A stretch of 64,000 bases of DNA. It comes from Hericium rajendrae (lineage: Eukaryota; Basidiomycota; Agaricomycetes; Russulales; Hericiaceae). The translations under genes and the position numbers were made by a program. Every line of letters begins with the position of its first letter. The first letter of the stretch is position 1. The notes beneath the pieces were generated by a model that searched no databases, had not been told where the DNA came from, and was given only the letters and a program-made list of their open reading frames with translations. The stretch covers positions 1,654,501 through 1,718,500 of the forward strand of contig CM065879.1 in assembly GCA_033439255.1 (NCBI GenBank). The letters run 5' to 3'. Positions 23,985 to 36,015 of the stretch are shown one piece after another.

Positions 23985-25453
23985 ACGTTTTCCCTATCTC
24001 ACGTTCGGCTCACCGTTTTCGTGGCCTCAATGTGGGACCATAAGGACTATAATATGTGGTACGAATCTCTGTCTTTATGCCAAGCAGCTCCTGTGCTTAT
24101 TTTGCATAGCACATGCCCCAGACTGTCAATGTCGAATGGGGTTTTACGTTCGTTCTGTTTGAATGGCTGTAATCCGTGGTGTAGAGATTCAGGAGTCCGA
24201 TTCAAATGAAATAGATTCTCATTGCAGCAACGCAACATACCATCATTGCTCCCGAAATTTAGAGGCGCACAAGAGTCGCATTCACCCTGCGCTAAGCTAC
24301 TTGGTGAGAGATTAATGCCACTCGTGTTTACTCTTCCCTGTTCCATCATCGGAAATCCCTTCTACACTCACGAAGTGTACTATATCTTGTCGGCCGATAG
24401 TACGAACGTCTTCCTGGTTTACGTCTGTCAAATCTAATCCTGTGGCATCCGCAGCCGAAGCTCATTAGTGATGTGTATCCGCAGGCTGAGAATCATCTAT
24501 TACTGTCCTCATCGATTCTTCTTAGCAGGAAAATCCTGTCTTCCTCAACGCCGCTTCAACTACTTCATCCGTCAGTCTTCTTGTCGCATATCGAGCCACG
24601 CGCCTGAGCTGGTTCAAGCTCGCCGATGATCGCATCAGATATATCCTCCGTCACATATGTTAGCTCAACCATGATCGAAGAACAGTTGTGGCATCCTCCT
24701 CAGGCTTCAAAACTTGACGCAATTTGTACGTCGACAAACAGTTCCCTGCTGCTACGATGATGAGGGAATATAGACAAGAGATACGCAGGCTATTCTTGGC
24801 GAGCAGCGATTTACGTTACGTTCCTTCGTTCTGCTGAGCGATTGCAGCTGCGGAGAACCCAGAAACCCGCTGACTTAGACGTCTAAAGATCCTAACTAGG
24901 ATGGATTCACGAATGGGCTCATCGCCGTAGCATTCCTCGAACGCTATAGCGCAAAAAGTTCCACAGGACGCCTATCATATGCAATCCGCAGGCCTCCAGC
25001 TGACTTTGCTGCGCAAACGAAGCGACGGCTCCGTACATTGCGAAGACAACGTAGTATGTTCTGTAGCAGTCCAGGCTATGCGAGCACTCACCATTGAGAT
25101 ACTTACTATGAATCCAGATCTCATCGCAGAGGCATCGCAACCTCTTATAGCTGTTTGTCATGGGATTAATTCAGTATGTTGAGCGCGAAGGCCAGAGGTT
25201 CATGCCAGCGAGGCAAAGTTCGTGTAACGACAGGTGAGCATTCCCCGCAGTCCCTTTACTATAAAAGGGATTCTCTCTTCTTTCACAGAAAACATCCATC
25301 GCCTCATGCCTGGCACATCTTGGGCTTCTCAAACCTTATAACATTCAAGCAAGGGTATATCATGCGCGATGCAACTCTGCACAATCGCCAGGTCCTCCGA
25401 ATCGACGACACTCACTACTCCCCATATTCCCCGCAATTGACATTACATTCACC
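23985..25453. other. Intergenic 1.5 kb holding copy 1 of a duplicated flank
   Basis: No intact gene. From roughly 24.59 to 25.05 kb the sequence matches, with many differences, the DNA upstream of BTB-5 (about 26.48-27.06 kb). Shared landmarks include gctacgatgatgaggg, gattgcagctgcggagaa and gcaatccgcaggcc. Upstream of BTB-4 the rest is featureless. Confidence 0.7.
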
Positions 25454-26283
25454 ATGGTCCTGACCGATGTTGAGGATGACAATGGCATCGGAGGTGTCGG
25501 ACGCCTGTCCATCTCCCGAGACGAGGAATATTACTTCTCTGGATCTGCCGACCTATTGATCTTTCAGGTATGTACATGCGGTTTCAGAGCCGTCTTTGCT
25601 ATTGATGCGTGTGCACTTAAGGTCGAAACTCGGCTCTTCAGGGTACACATTGCTTTCCTCGAGAGGTTGGAGAGCGCAGTCTTCCACGACATGCTATCCC
25701 TTGGGCCGTCCAGGTCCGATGAGATGGGCGAGACCGCTGAAGGCGGTTCGGATTCGGCACCTGTTGTCATTCCTCAAGTGACAATCTCCGAATTCAGAAC
25801 GCTCCTAGATTTTATCTACAAGCCGTACGTCTTCTATCACTAGACCACAATCAATACTGACATCCGCATCCTAGCATGGCTATGCATCCTTTCTCGCAGG
25901 AACAATGGATAGCCCTGCTATCTCTCAAGAAGCGTTTCCAGATCCCCATCGATCCCGAATTCGCCATACGCGAGTTTAGTGCCGCAAAGCCGCCTCCCAG
26001 TGATGCCAAAATTGTGGAAATAGCGGACAATTTCGACATACCAATGAAGCTGATCAAGCCCGTGCTCGAACGGCTCGTCATGCGGGACTATCAATCATTC
26101 TCCGCAACCGAGATTGAACGAATGTCGTCTGACACAATTATGAAGTGTTTCAAGGCTCGGGAGTTCTTTAGAGATCGGTATGGCAAAGACCGGCGGGATG
26201 AGGCACCTTGCGTTGCAGCTCAGGCTATTGAGAAAATATTTTTTCCGAATTCTACACGGATTGGATTATGGGACACGATATAA
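25454..26283 (+). CDS. BTB/POZ domain protein 4
   Basis: Three exons at 25454-25567, 25622-25824 and 25875-26283, giving 241 aa. N-terminus DEEYYFSGSADLLIFQ, then across intron 1 VETRLFRVHIAFLERLESAVF, then QVTISEFRTLLDFIYKP at intron 2, then SQEQWIALLSLKKRFQIPID and KIVEIADNFDIPMKLIKPV. It is closest in the cluster to BTB-5 (shared EYYFS..DDLLIFQ and SQEQW.ALLS), and their upstream DNA is also duplicated. Confidence 0.9.
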
Positions 26284-27197
26284 CCATGTCTCTCGAACAC
26301 AATGACGGAGGAATCGAGTATGAACAAACGACGCGGAGATTGTGTGTTCTAAGTAGTATCTATACACGCGTACAAGTGCCAATGACTATGGATTGAGGAC
26401 CTCGGAAGAAGTCGGGCGTATCGTCTGCGTTGAATAAGATTGACATCTTTCTTCATGTTCGACGCCCACCCCAAAGTACTCCAAGTTCCTTCTTCTAACC
26501 TCACGCACATCGCCTCAAATTTCCGGACTGGCTCGAGCTGCCTGGATACGAAATTAGATATGTACTCCATCATATCGGCCAGCACCTCGACAGTTGAAGA
26601 GTCGACGTCTCTCTGCTGCGTCCACCTCAGGCCTCGAGCCTTGAAGCCGGTACTTACGTTGAATCACTGCCCCACCGCTACGATGATGAGGGTTTACAGA
26701 TAAGACATATGTACGCAGACTATCTTTGGCGCCCTGCATTTTGCGTTTGTTCTGTTCTGCTGAATGATTGCAGCTGCGGAGAAGACCACCGACTCTAACG
26801 TTCAAAAGATTCTGACACGGATGGATCCACGAATAAGGCCATCGTCGTAGCACTTCTATCCCAAAGCTTACTTGATTGACTCCGAAATAGTGATGATTTC
26901 TCCATACCCTCAAATTTACCAAGGAAACGACTAGTCCTGCAACGGTGAGCATCCCTTCTTGAAATCTATAACGCAATTAGCCTAGCGGACGCCTGCTGCA
27001 TGCAATCCGCAGGCCTTCAGCTGACTTCGCTGCGCAACGAATGCCATGAATCATAACTCGTGAAGACAACGTGGTATGCTTCGCGAACCTAATGTGACTG
27101 CCCAGAACCTATATCATTATGTCCTTTGCTGCTGCCCATTCACTGTTCTACCTTCCGCCCTCTCTTGCACCGTCGGATACCTGAACATTTCGTTGAG
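26284..27197. other. Intergenic 0.9 kb holding copy 2 of the duplicated flank
   Basis: The counterpart of the segment upstream of BTB-4. Antisense frames here (26349-26585 and 26554-26976) give partly helical peptides; one matches a broken counterpart in copy 1, so a degenerate antisense gene was part of the duplicated block, but I do not recognise its family. Confidence 0.6.
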
Positions 27198-28064
27198 ATG
27201 CCAGAGTCAGAGGTTACAGAGGTTACTCGAGACAAGGAGTATTACTTCTCCTCAGCCGACGACTTACTTATCTTCCAGGTTTGTCGTTTCGATCATCATA
27301 GATAATCTGCAGCAGGAACCCATTGCTTACTGCATACTCCCGCAGGTCGAGAATCAGCTGTTTAGGGTCCATCGATTTTTCTTGCAAAAGGAGTCACCCG
27401 TCTTCCGTGATATGCTATCCCTACCCCAACCTCCAGGAGGTGATAGCACAGTCATTCGAGAGCTTGAGGGACGGACGAACTCGCGGCCCATCCACATTCC
27501 CGATGTGACTATCCTAGAGTTTAGGACCCTGCTCAAGATGCTTTACAAGCCGTGCGCCCGCCATCTCATGATCCGAGGTTTTCAAAGCTGACTTGATATG
27601 ATTCAAGCAGCCCATGTATCTATCCTGCGTTCTCGCAGGAGCAGTGGCTAGCGCTCCTGTCTATCGCCCACCGTTTCCAAGTTCGCATCAATCATGCGCA
27701 TGTGATGAAGATGCTAGAAACCTTAACGCCCCGTCTTGCCGATGTTGCGCAGGTCAAGCTCGCAGACAAATATCGCATGGACATGACGTGCATCAGACCT
27801 GCGTTGATCAGGCTTACCATGGACCGATTCCCCTTGAACGCGGGAGAGGTGGAGGGAATATCCATCGATACCATCATATTGCTCTCCAACGCCCGTGAGG
27901 AGTATCTCAGGCAGAGGCTTTACGCAGCTACTGGGAAGGCACAACTATCAGATTCCGAAAGTGATGCCTCAGACGCGGTGACGGAAGTATTTGACCCGTT
28001 CGGCGACGTCGACTTCGACGCGATAGTTCGTAACATGCAGATGGTCAAAGACCGCAAAATTTGA
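27198..28064 (+). CDS. BTB/POZ domain protein 5
   Basis: Three exons at 27198-27278, 27346-27551 and 27611-28064, giving 246 aa. N-terminus TRDKEYYFSSADDLLIFQ, then VENQLFRVHRFFLQKESPVF, then DVTILEFRTLLKMLYKP at intron 2, then FSQEQWLALLSIAHRFQVRI and VAQVKLADKYRMDMTCIRP, with an acidic, Asp-rich tail (SDSESDASDAVTEVFDPFGD) absent from the others. Same intron positions and phases as BTB-3 and BTB-4. Confidence 0.9.
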
Positions 28065-28328
28065 AAGTATAGTCGATAGTATCTTTACCAGACCCAGAAT
28101 ACTTTCATCTTGACAGTGTAACAGGAAAGCATGCTTCAGATTACACGGATGATGACGACGACGAACTTCATCAGCTTAAAATTCCGTTGCCGTGGTAGAT
28201 GTCACCGAAGTACTTATTGTTTTTCGATAATAACAATACAGCTTTGTTGTCTTCTAAGCATTCTAATACCCCCTTTACGAACCGAGTGAGAGGGGGTAAC
28301 CGAAAACCCACAGTAAAACCCTTACCGT

Positions 28329-29851
28329 TTACGCAAACATCTTCTTAAACGCCGCCTTCTCCTTCGCCCGCTTCTCCTTCTTCCGCTTGCGCACCTTCTC
28401 AAGCTCGCCTGCAATCGCCTTATCGTCCTTCGCAAACGTCAGCGCCTCAACAAGCGCGTTCTCCGCGGCATCATCCTCCTTCAGCAGCCCATACGCCAGC
28501 GCGCGACGGTACAGCGCCTTCGCTGCAACCAAATCTGCATGAACTACCACCCACACCATCGCATCCCAAATACCACATACCATGATCCGCATCATTCAGC
28601 TCCATCGCAAGCACCTTATCCGTAACACCCAACACCTCGCGCGCCGCCTGCGCCGCGCCGGCCCCCTGCGCGGTCTTCAGCGCCGCAAGCGCGACGTTCA
28701 GCAGCACAGGCGCGCGCAGCGCCTCGAAGCTGTCCGCAAGCTCGGGCGGCGCGTCCGCGGGCAGCGTCCCGCGCGGGTGCACGTCGAGGTAGCGCAGCGC
28801 CTTCTGCCACGCGCCGAGCGCCGCGGCGGGCGCGCCCGCCTTCCAGTGCGCGTTGCCGAGGTCGCGCAGCGCGTGCGCGGCGCGCAGGCACGCGGGCGCG
28901 TCCTGCACGTCGAGCGTGGTCACGTCGTTGTCTTCGGGGTAGTCTTCGTATGGGTCGTAGAAGGGGTCGGAGGGGTCCGCGGCGGGCGGCGGGGCGAGCG
29001 ACGGGTCGGAGGGGTCGAGTTGGCCGCTGGCGGTGATGGTGATGGGTTCGGTCGGGACGTCGCCGGAGCTGGTGGGGTGGTTTTCGATTTGGCGGACTGC
29101 AAGGAGGTGGGTAGGTGAGGGGATGGTGTGGGCGAGCAGAGGGCGGATACGAACCGACAGATTTGCCGCGGATGACTTCGCCGAAGACGACGTGCTTGTC
29201 ATCGAGATGCGGAGTTGGCACGGTAGTGACGAAGAACTGGGACCCATTCGTGTTCGGTCCTGCATTCGCCTATACGACACGCAGTCAGCGCGAGGTAATG
29301 GAGACGGCAGATGGCACGCCGATAAGGGCGTACCATGGACAGGAGGAACGGTTTGGTGTGTTTCTCCGCGAAGCTCTCATCCTCAAATTTCTCGCCGTAG
29401 ATCGACTCGCCGCCAGTCCCTGCAAACCAAGGACGCGCAGTATTTGAGCACCCTTCGTTAGTAGTTCCAAAGAAGGAAATAGACGCACCATTTCCGGCGG
29501 TGAAGTCACCACCCTGGATCATGAAACTGAATGTGGCGCGCGTCAGTGGCCCACGTCGCAACTTGAACCAAGGAAATAACAGCCATACTTCTTGATAACA
29601 CGATGGAATCCGGAGCCCTTGTAATGTAGTGGCTTGCCGGAGTTCCCGATGCCCTTCTCACCAGTACATAATGCGCCTGCAAGGGCCCTTTAGTCTCCGG
29701 CTCCGAGCCCCAAAGAACGGAGTCAAGATCACGTACGAAAGTTCTCTGCAGTCTTTGGAACAAGGTCGCTGAAGAGCTGGAAGACAATACGCCCCACCGG
29801 CTTCTCGCCAATCGAGACGTCGAAGTAAGTGATCGGGCGGTTTGCGCTCAT
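28329..29851 (-). CDS. CPR6: Cyclophilin 40 (peptidyl-prolyl isomerase with TPRs)
   Basis: Seven exons, read 29851-29737, 29676-29589, 29526-29489, 29419-29334, 29269-29155, 29096-28581 and 28534-28329, giving 387 aa. The N-terminal cyclophilin domain carries the catalytic Arg in [18 protein letters not shown], then [28 protein letters not shown] and [13 protein letters not shown]. An acidic linker (about residues 180-230) leads to TPR helices ([55 protein letters not shown]) and a lysine-rich end ([19 protein letters not shown]). Cyp40 docks on the C-terminal EEVD of Hsp90 through these repeats. CPR6 or CPR7 orthology cannot be separated here. Confidence 0.93.
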
Positions 29852-31010
29852 GTCTGTCGAAACGCGAAAGAAACGTGAATCGATGGATTCCGGGCAGCCG
29901 GGGGATTGGAGGATAGGCTTTGAGACACAGGAGGGATTGTGAAGACTCTTACTGCTGCCAGGTACACGTTTTCGAGAAACCTTTTGAGCGCGCTCAGGCT
30001 CATAGTGCTGTTTTACGTAAGCCTCTCAAAGGGGCCTGGAAGGTGCTAGAAACTACGTTCACTGATACGGACGTGGTCACGGTTCTGCTGCGTCGAAGAC
30101 TTGGGCACGGAACATCGAGGAAAATCAACCACCAGGCGCGCTATTAGATGACGACAGCAATCACTGTATCGAAATCGAAGGGTCAACGGAAAGCGAAGCA
30201 AACGCGCGGGCGATACACGCTCACTGAGAGAAGTAGTACCAATCGAGTTCTAGTCCAATCAGAGTCAGCTTTCAGAACGTGCGGTAGTTAAAGCGTCGAT
30301 ATCACATCTGATACTCCCGTCGTCACGACGCACACGATTGTAACCGTAGAAATGGACGGGAACGCGTTGCAACGTCGAGGACGCGTCGACGCGTCGGAGA
30401 GTCTGGAATTGGATTCTCGGCTAATCGCGACATATGACGTCGTGGTTCCCACGTTTCCCCGCATCCCATGATCCTTCGCAAGCGCCTTCGACTTCTTGTT
30501 TGCAGAAAACATGACAAAAACACATCCACCATAACGTCAACCGGGCAATGGAAGTCAGAGTGACCATGGAGAACAAACGTCCAATTGTGACCCTTCAGTC
30601 CTTTTTGTCCAGAAGGCGCAGTCGTGATGCTGCGCTATCCGATAGTAACAGATCACGGGCCTGGCTTGAGCCTCGCCTGGTCGGACGTAACGAGGCTCGC
30701 CGCAGCCTCGAAGTCTCAAGCGAAAGGTCCAGGGAAACAAAAGAATAGCACACGGGAAGCCACAGACGTTTTGGTTGCTATCCGCACGGCGTACGGTGCA
30801 TTGGTCTCCCAGCGAACACCATCGAAGGTCGGTCACGCGAGCGCAATTCAGAATCCGGCTTGTGCCACAGTGGCTTGCGCCCGTATATAAGGCCAGTCGC
30901 GCCCAGTCATCGCTCTACGCTCTACGCTCTCCCACCGAGAGCAACCTTTTATTATCCTCCCACCCGTCTATTCTCCACCACACCCACTCACCCTACCTAC
31001 TACGCTCAGC
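29852..31010. other. Intergenic 1.16 kb, divergent promoter region
   Basis: Lies between divergent CPR6 and the SERBP1-like gene; no coding gene seen. The right end has a TATA box and a pyrimidine-rich leader with repeated ctctacg units. Confidence 0.6.
30884..30892 (+). promoter_or_regulatory. TATA box tatataagg
   Basis: A perfect TATA element about 120 nt before the ATG at 31011, followed by a pyrimidine-rich leader (ctctacgctctacgctct), as in strongly expressed fungal genes. Confidence 0.6.
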
Positions 31011-31632
31011 ATGACTCGTACCAACCGTTCCACCTCCCCGCGTGCCATCATCAAGGACCGCTCCGAGCCTAGGACTGGCCTCGACTCCTCGATGCGCAAG
31101 GGCGGCGCTGGCGCGCATAACTGGGGCTCCATCAACGAGGAGCTGCGCTTCGAGAAGGAGGCCCTCGGCGACGAGGCCCAAGAGCTTGAGGAGGAGGCCG
31201 GTGCCGAAACGTCCCGTAAGTGCCCCTTTCGCTCTGCCAAAAGGTTGCACCGTGGCTGACACCAACGTGTAGTGTCCCCCGCTGCTCGCGAGAAGGCGGA
31301 GAAGGCTGCACGCAAGCGCTCGCCTAGCGTCTCGGAGGAGGAGCGCGAGCAGGCGCTCAATGTTCGCAAGAACGCGCTCAAGAGCGGGAAAGGTACGCCA
31401 CCTCGATATGCTTGACAGTAGTCGGCATCTGACTGTGTTCGTCTGTGCGTTCCAGAGATCGACCTTGGTACGATCGCGCGCACCTCCAGAGCCGTATCCT
31501 CCTCGCCCCCGAAGAACGTCCCTATCGTCACGGCCGCCGCTAGCGTACGTCCCAATCTATTCCACTTACTGCGCTTGTGAATAACATGGAATACAGACCG
31601 AGGTCCTGCCGGAGCGCGCCGTGTCCCCCTAA
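31011..31632 (+). CDS. Small SERBP1/Stm1-like (HABP4_PAI-RBP1-type) protein, tentative
   Basis: Four exons at 31011-31215, 31273-31392, 31456-31544 and 31597-31632, giving 149 aa. It is charged and probably disordered. The N-terminal block SMRKGGAGAHNWGSINEEL resembles the Gly-rich/NWG patch of SERBP1/Stm1 and of the Stf2/Tma10 group, ribosome- or mRNA-associated proteins of resting cells. The rest is acidic (LEEEAGAE) then basic (KAARKRSPSVSEEEREQAL) helix and a Ser/Pro tail. The strong TATA promoter fits an abundant protein. The reading is certain from phase closure; the family is a guess from one short motif. Confidence 0.8.
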
Positions 31633-32629
31633 CTTATTCGTATCAACATGACCAAGCCATATCCAAGCAATCATTCTGTATATCAAATCCGTAAATATTG
31701 AACTCACAAATAGTCTTCCTGTTTGGCGTCGCCAATTGTACTATGGTCGTGGACTCCGGTAGATGTGGACCTAGGGAGCCCGGTAGTTGGCGAGCTAGCT
31801 GTATTTGTATAGTCGTTAGTTGTGAATGCAGGATCCTTGAGCGTGTTCTGTAGACTGCAGGAGTGAATTCAGTTGAACAGACGGCAAGAATAAGACGAGT
31901 CGACGGTGCAGACGTGCAGGCAGCATGAGCGACATCGGCAGTTACCGAAGCACAGACATTACGTAGTTCGTCTTCGAATTGTTGGTTTTTCCTAGTCTCC
32001 GTATGTAGCTGACCTCAGACAGAAGACAATCGTTCTGTCTATTGAGGGTTTTTCCATGGACAGCATCATGCATGGCCGCTCTGACAGCGTCATTCTGGGT
32101 TCGCTTGTTACAAGGCTGGGATTCATTGTACCCATACTTAGCGCAGGACGGTCTCAACTCTCAAGTCTGTGTATCAGGCAGGTCGTCATACAGGCCTAAA
32201 GCTTCGGTCCAGCTTTGCAAGCGCTCAAATCTCGTTGATGCCTCAGCCTGGGCTTCGGCACTGTGGACCTTCCCGTCTTGAATGTTGGTCACATCGACAT
32301 ACATACTGAAAGCATTAACCACGCATGTGCATGGTTGTCGATTTCTTCTGGCCTTCATCTCGACCTGGAACTACAGAAGCATCATTCGATGCGAGAGCAT
32401 TGCTACCGATTCGATCCCCATCTGCTCTCCGCCGCGGCCCATTTGCGGCCCTCGCTTGTTTTTAGCACATCAATGGAAGGAGTCCTGGCTTCTAGTGAGG
32501 CTCCGTTTCCATTTGGTTGTCTTTGGGCGACGAGACGTGCCAACCAGTCTTAAAGCGAACCACCACGTTCAGTTGCGTCTCCCTACGCATTAGCATCCCT
32601 CTACGACTCCGTATTCTCCCCGGTGTGTT
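31633..32629. other. Intergenic 1 kb
   Basis: Overlapping + frames at 32263-32593 have no recognised content. No repeat seen. Confidence 0.5.
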
Positions 32630-34467
32630 ATGGAGTCTGCCGTGGATAGTGCGATGCAAGGTATGAACGATTTTCCCAGCTTCTGACGCTTTCTCGCTCA
32701 CAAGTTTGAACAGCAGTAGGCCGATTTTTGGCAGGGTTACCTTCTAACTTGGGTCAGATGTTACTGTTGACAGTAAGCACCCCGTTCATTATGGCTGCTC
32801 AACATGTACTCTTATAATGACCCAATCCTGTAAACTATCAGGACCACGGGCCAATAGCGATCACAGATCAGCCGTCCGTCGCGACGCGTCTGCCACCAGA
32901 GATCCTCACAGACATCTTCAAATACGTCTGGCTCATATACCCTCCGTCATGGGGGTGGGGGCGGGCCGCTCTTCACGGAGGCCTCGGATGGATCGTCATC
33001 AGCCACATCTGCCGCCGCTGGCGCGCCGTCGTCTTGGACATGCCGTCGCTCTGGGGCGATCTCAGCGACGCACCGATCCCCTGGGCGCACGAGATGATTC
33101 GCCGTTCTCGGGATGCCGATTTGCAGGTGTCGATGCGTCCACGGGGCGACCAATTCAATCCGGTCAGTGTCCTGTTCATGGGGTGGCGCCAGCGGCGTCT
33201 CATCCGGCAGGTAGCGGCGAATGCGCACCGAGTGGAAACCGTCACCATCGTCGGGTCCATGGCGTACACGTTCCTACAGGGTGCGGTCGCACCCGCGCCA
33301 CGTCTCACGCATCTGAATATCGACGGTCGAGACTGGGTGACTCTCTTCGCGCTGGGAGGATCCACGAGATCGGACTTTTATCTGCCGCCCAACCTTTTCG
33401 CTGGGCAGGTCCCTAGCCTGGCTCGTCTTACCCTCTCGGACATCCCCGTCCGCGTCGACTCACCTCTCTTGGCTGCGAACTTGACACACCTGTCGTTGAC
33501 CCGATCGCGCGGGACCAAGTGCCCGAGGAGTCTCTCCTTGTCAGACTTCATCCGGATCATTCTCCGGATGCCGTTGCTGGAGACGTTGAGCGCAGGGGAT
33601 ATCCTGACGGAGCCCGCATCCGACGCCGCACTGGAGGAGTCTCTGGCCCAGTACTCGGCCATCCGCTTGCCCCATCTCACAGGGCTGGAAATACGATCGC
33701 CATGGATTCTGAACTATCGCAGCCTTATGCAGCGCTTGGAGCTGGACTACTCCGCCCTCCAGCTCATCATGGGCACCGCCATCAGAATACACGACGGTCA
33801 TCAAGACCCGCTTGTACCCCCGTTGCTCGCGCCGCACCTCCGCGTGATCCAGCTCTCCAGCGATGCGTCCGGGCGATTCTCAATGACGGGTTTTCGCGAC
33901 ATGGGCGACTCCATGTCCCCCGACGTGGTCTTCTCGGCCTCCATCGATGTCCTCGACGCATCGGCCCTCGACGGCATGTGCTTTCTCGCTGAAGAGATCC
34001 CCCTGCACACGGTAGAAAATCTCGCGCTCTTCGGGCAGTCCGCGCGCAGCGCCGCCCCGAGTTGGGCGCCCTTTCTGTGCCACCTCCCCGCGCTCCAGCA
34101 CCTCGAAGTCTTCAGCGACGGCGCGCAGACACTGGACATACTCCGCGCCCTCGCGGAGACTGCGATCGACCAGTTTGGCGACACACAAGTGGTGTGCCCG
34201 TGGCTCGCGTGGCTGTGCTTTCCGTGCAAGGTGTTCGGCGCGCGGGAGGAGGCCATGGTGTTCTGGAGCGCGCTGGCGGACACGCTCGAGGCGCGGCTGG
34301 CGCACGGTGCGCGTCTTGAGGAGCTAAGCGTGGGCGATGGAGCCGTGATACCGTGTGCAAATGCGGATGATATAAATACCCTCAGGGTGCGCGGGTTCCA
34401 TGGACTTGCTGTCGAGCCTGGAGACTTTAACAATGCATATTTCTCGAATCACCGTTGGGGACCATAG
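32630..34467 (+). CDS. F-box domain protein with LRR-like C-terminal region
   Basis: The solid part is 32842-34467 (542 codons). It opens with an F-box (ATRLPPEILTDIFKYVWLIY ... VISHICRRWRAVVLDMPSLW), the Skp1-binding module of SCF ubiquitin ligases, then a long degenerate LRR region with RVDSPLLAANLTHLSLTRSR and DILTEPASDA, shared with the relic at 0.4-1.8 kb. Two upstream exons that close in phase (32630-32660 and 32714-32772) would add MESAVDSAMQ and AVGRFLAGLPSNLGQMLLLT for 571 aa; these are plausible but not supported by conservation. The gene borders the transposon island (270 bp away). Confidence 0.75.
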
Positions 34468-34736
34468 TTTTTCTGGCTTTCAGCCCGCTGTCGTATCTAC
34501 GCGTTCATAAATACTCGATATCGACTCTACTATCGAGCAGTTGATCGCGCCTCCAATCTCGATGTCTGTTCAAACGACATGCAATATCTCACGACACCCA
34601 TCTAGTCTGCCACCTTGGAGCCCCAGCCTGTCCCGGCTGCACTTCCCCTTTCACCCGCAACGACCCTTCTGATGCTTCTGCGCAATTTTTCACAATGTTG
34701 GCAGATACTTTAAGAAGTCGAAATGAGCAGTGCTAA

Positions 34737-35143
34737 TGGGTGACTTCCCGTAGCCATCTGGAATGGTTTGCAGAATAGATTTTGGCCGCATTTGGTTTGC
34801 CGAATGATGGCCGAGAGCCAACCAAGCCTTTGGGTCACAAAACGGCATTTCCAGATGTCGAGTCTGAAGGAGGGGGGTCCCCCCCTCTTCCAGAGCGATA
34901 TCTGTATCAGTATAGATATTTTACTCTCCGCCAACCCTCCGCTCGCGCATTTGGCCTCTGTGTCAATGCTCAGCGCTAGCGCTCAGCTCTTACTCCGCCT
35001 CTCTCCGCTCTGCACATCTGTATCTTGGCTCAGACACTGCGACTGTGTACGGGCTGCAACTGCTCTAACAATAAATTCCACTTCTCGTTCGAAGCCCGCA
35101 CTAGTTATCTGCATGCAATCCAGATCCTGCGGGAAGTCATCCA
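34737..35143 (+). mobile_element. Short terminal-inverted-repeat element (MITE-like), copy A
   Basis: 407 bp from tgggtgacttcccg to cgggaagtcatcca: inverted ends tgg(g/a)tgacttcccg. The sequence matches, in the opposite orientation, the two flanks of Gypsy element 1 (35501-35592 and 60307-60613). It contains a G6/C7 palindrome around 34871-34887. No coding capacity. Target duplication is not clear. Confidence 0.8.
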
Positions 35144-35500
35144 ATAAGTTTTTTTTTATATAATTGCTAATTATTGTATAATAAAATAAAATTCTCAAAA
35201 GCGCACTAATAGCACCTCCTTGAATAGCATTCTCTACAACCAGTAGAGCTTATGGTCGGCAATGACGTGATAGTGCGTCTGGTTGCTTTTTTCTATCATT
35301 TTATTCCGAATTCACGCGTTCGAGTCTGCTAAGGTAAAGGCATGCAGCGCTAGACACGAGAAAGTATTGCTCAAGTCCTACCCACAGAGCTTTCTAGTGC
35401 TCGCATATGACACAGATATTCCCGGCCAGACTGAGCACCATCTTCCAGATGGATATAAAATAGATACACTCCAGAGTTGTTCCTGTCATTCTACCCAAAA
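35144..35500. other. AT-rich spacer between MITE copies A and B
   Basis: 357 bp of non-coding sequence, starting with a T-run and an ATAATTA-rich stretch; nothing recognised. Confidence 0.6.
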
Positions 35501-35592
35501 TGGATGACTTCCCGCAGGATCTGGATTGCATGCAGATACCTAGTGCGGACTTCGAACGAGAAGTGGAATTCAGCGTTGGAGGAGTTGCAGCC
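35501..35592 (-). mobile_element. MITE-like element copy B, left fragment
   Basis: Starts tggatgacttcccgcaggat, the mirror of copy A's right end, and stops at the target duplication of Gypsy element 1. With the right fragment (60307-60613) it makes an element of about 394 bp. Confidence 0.85.
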
Positions 35593-36015
35593 TGTCAAGA
35601 CTCGGTCGTAGACAGCAGAGAACCACCCAAGTCACCAGCGATGATGGGAGCGAGAGAGCAGAGAGCGACTAGCAGCGCAGTGACCTGTATTGGAGGTACA
35701 GTACGGTACAGACGAAATGGACAATCTAGGGAAATAGGCGAGCGACAGGGAGCCTATAAATACTGGGACGACAATGGGAAAAGAACAATGGACACCATAA
35801 CGGGTCGAACAATAGAGTGAGAACAATGGTGGCCAAAAGGAGAACAATGGGAGGGAGAACAATAGGATGTCCCAAAGGGGAACAAGGGCATGGGTGAAGG
35901 ATAGCCCCAGGTCATGTGAGGAAGTGAACATGTGATGGGGCTGCTGGAGCACATGACCGACGCGATGCCTTGATGGCAGAGAAGAAGGCGGAGAGAAATG
36001 GAGCGATCCGTGACA
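35593..36015 (-). repeat. LTR of element 1 (3' LTR)
   Basis: 423 bp, TG...CA bounded, nearly identical to 59884-60306. Contains five GAACAAT motifs within about 80 bp (35783-35863). Confidence 0.92.
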
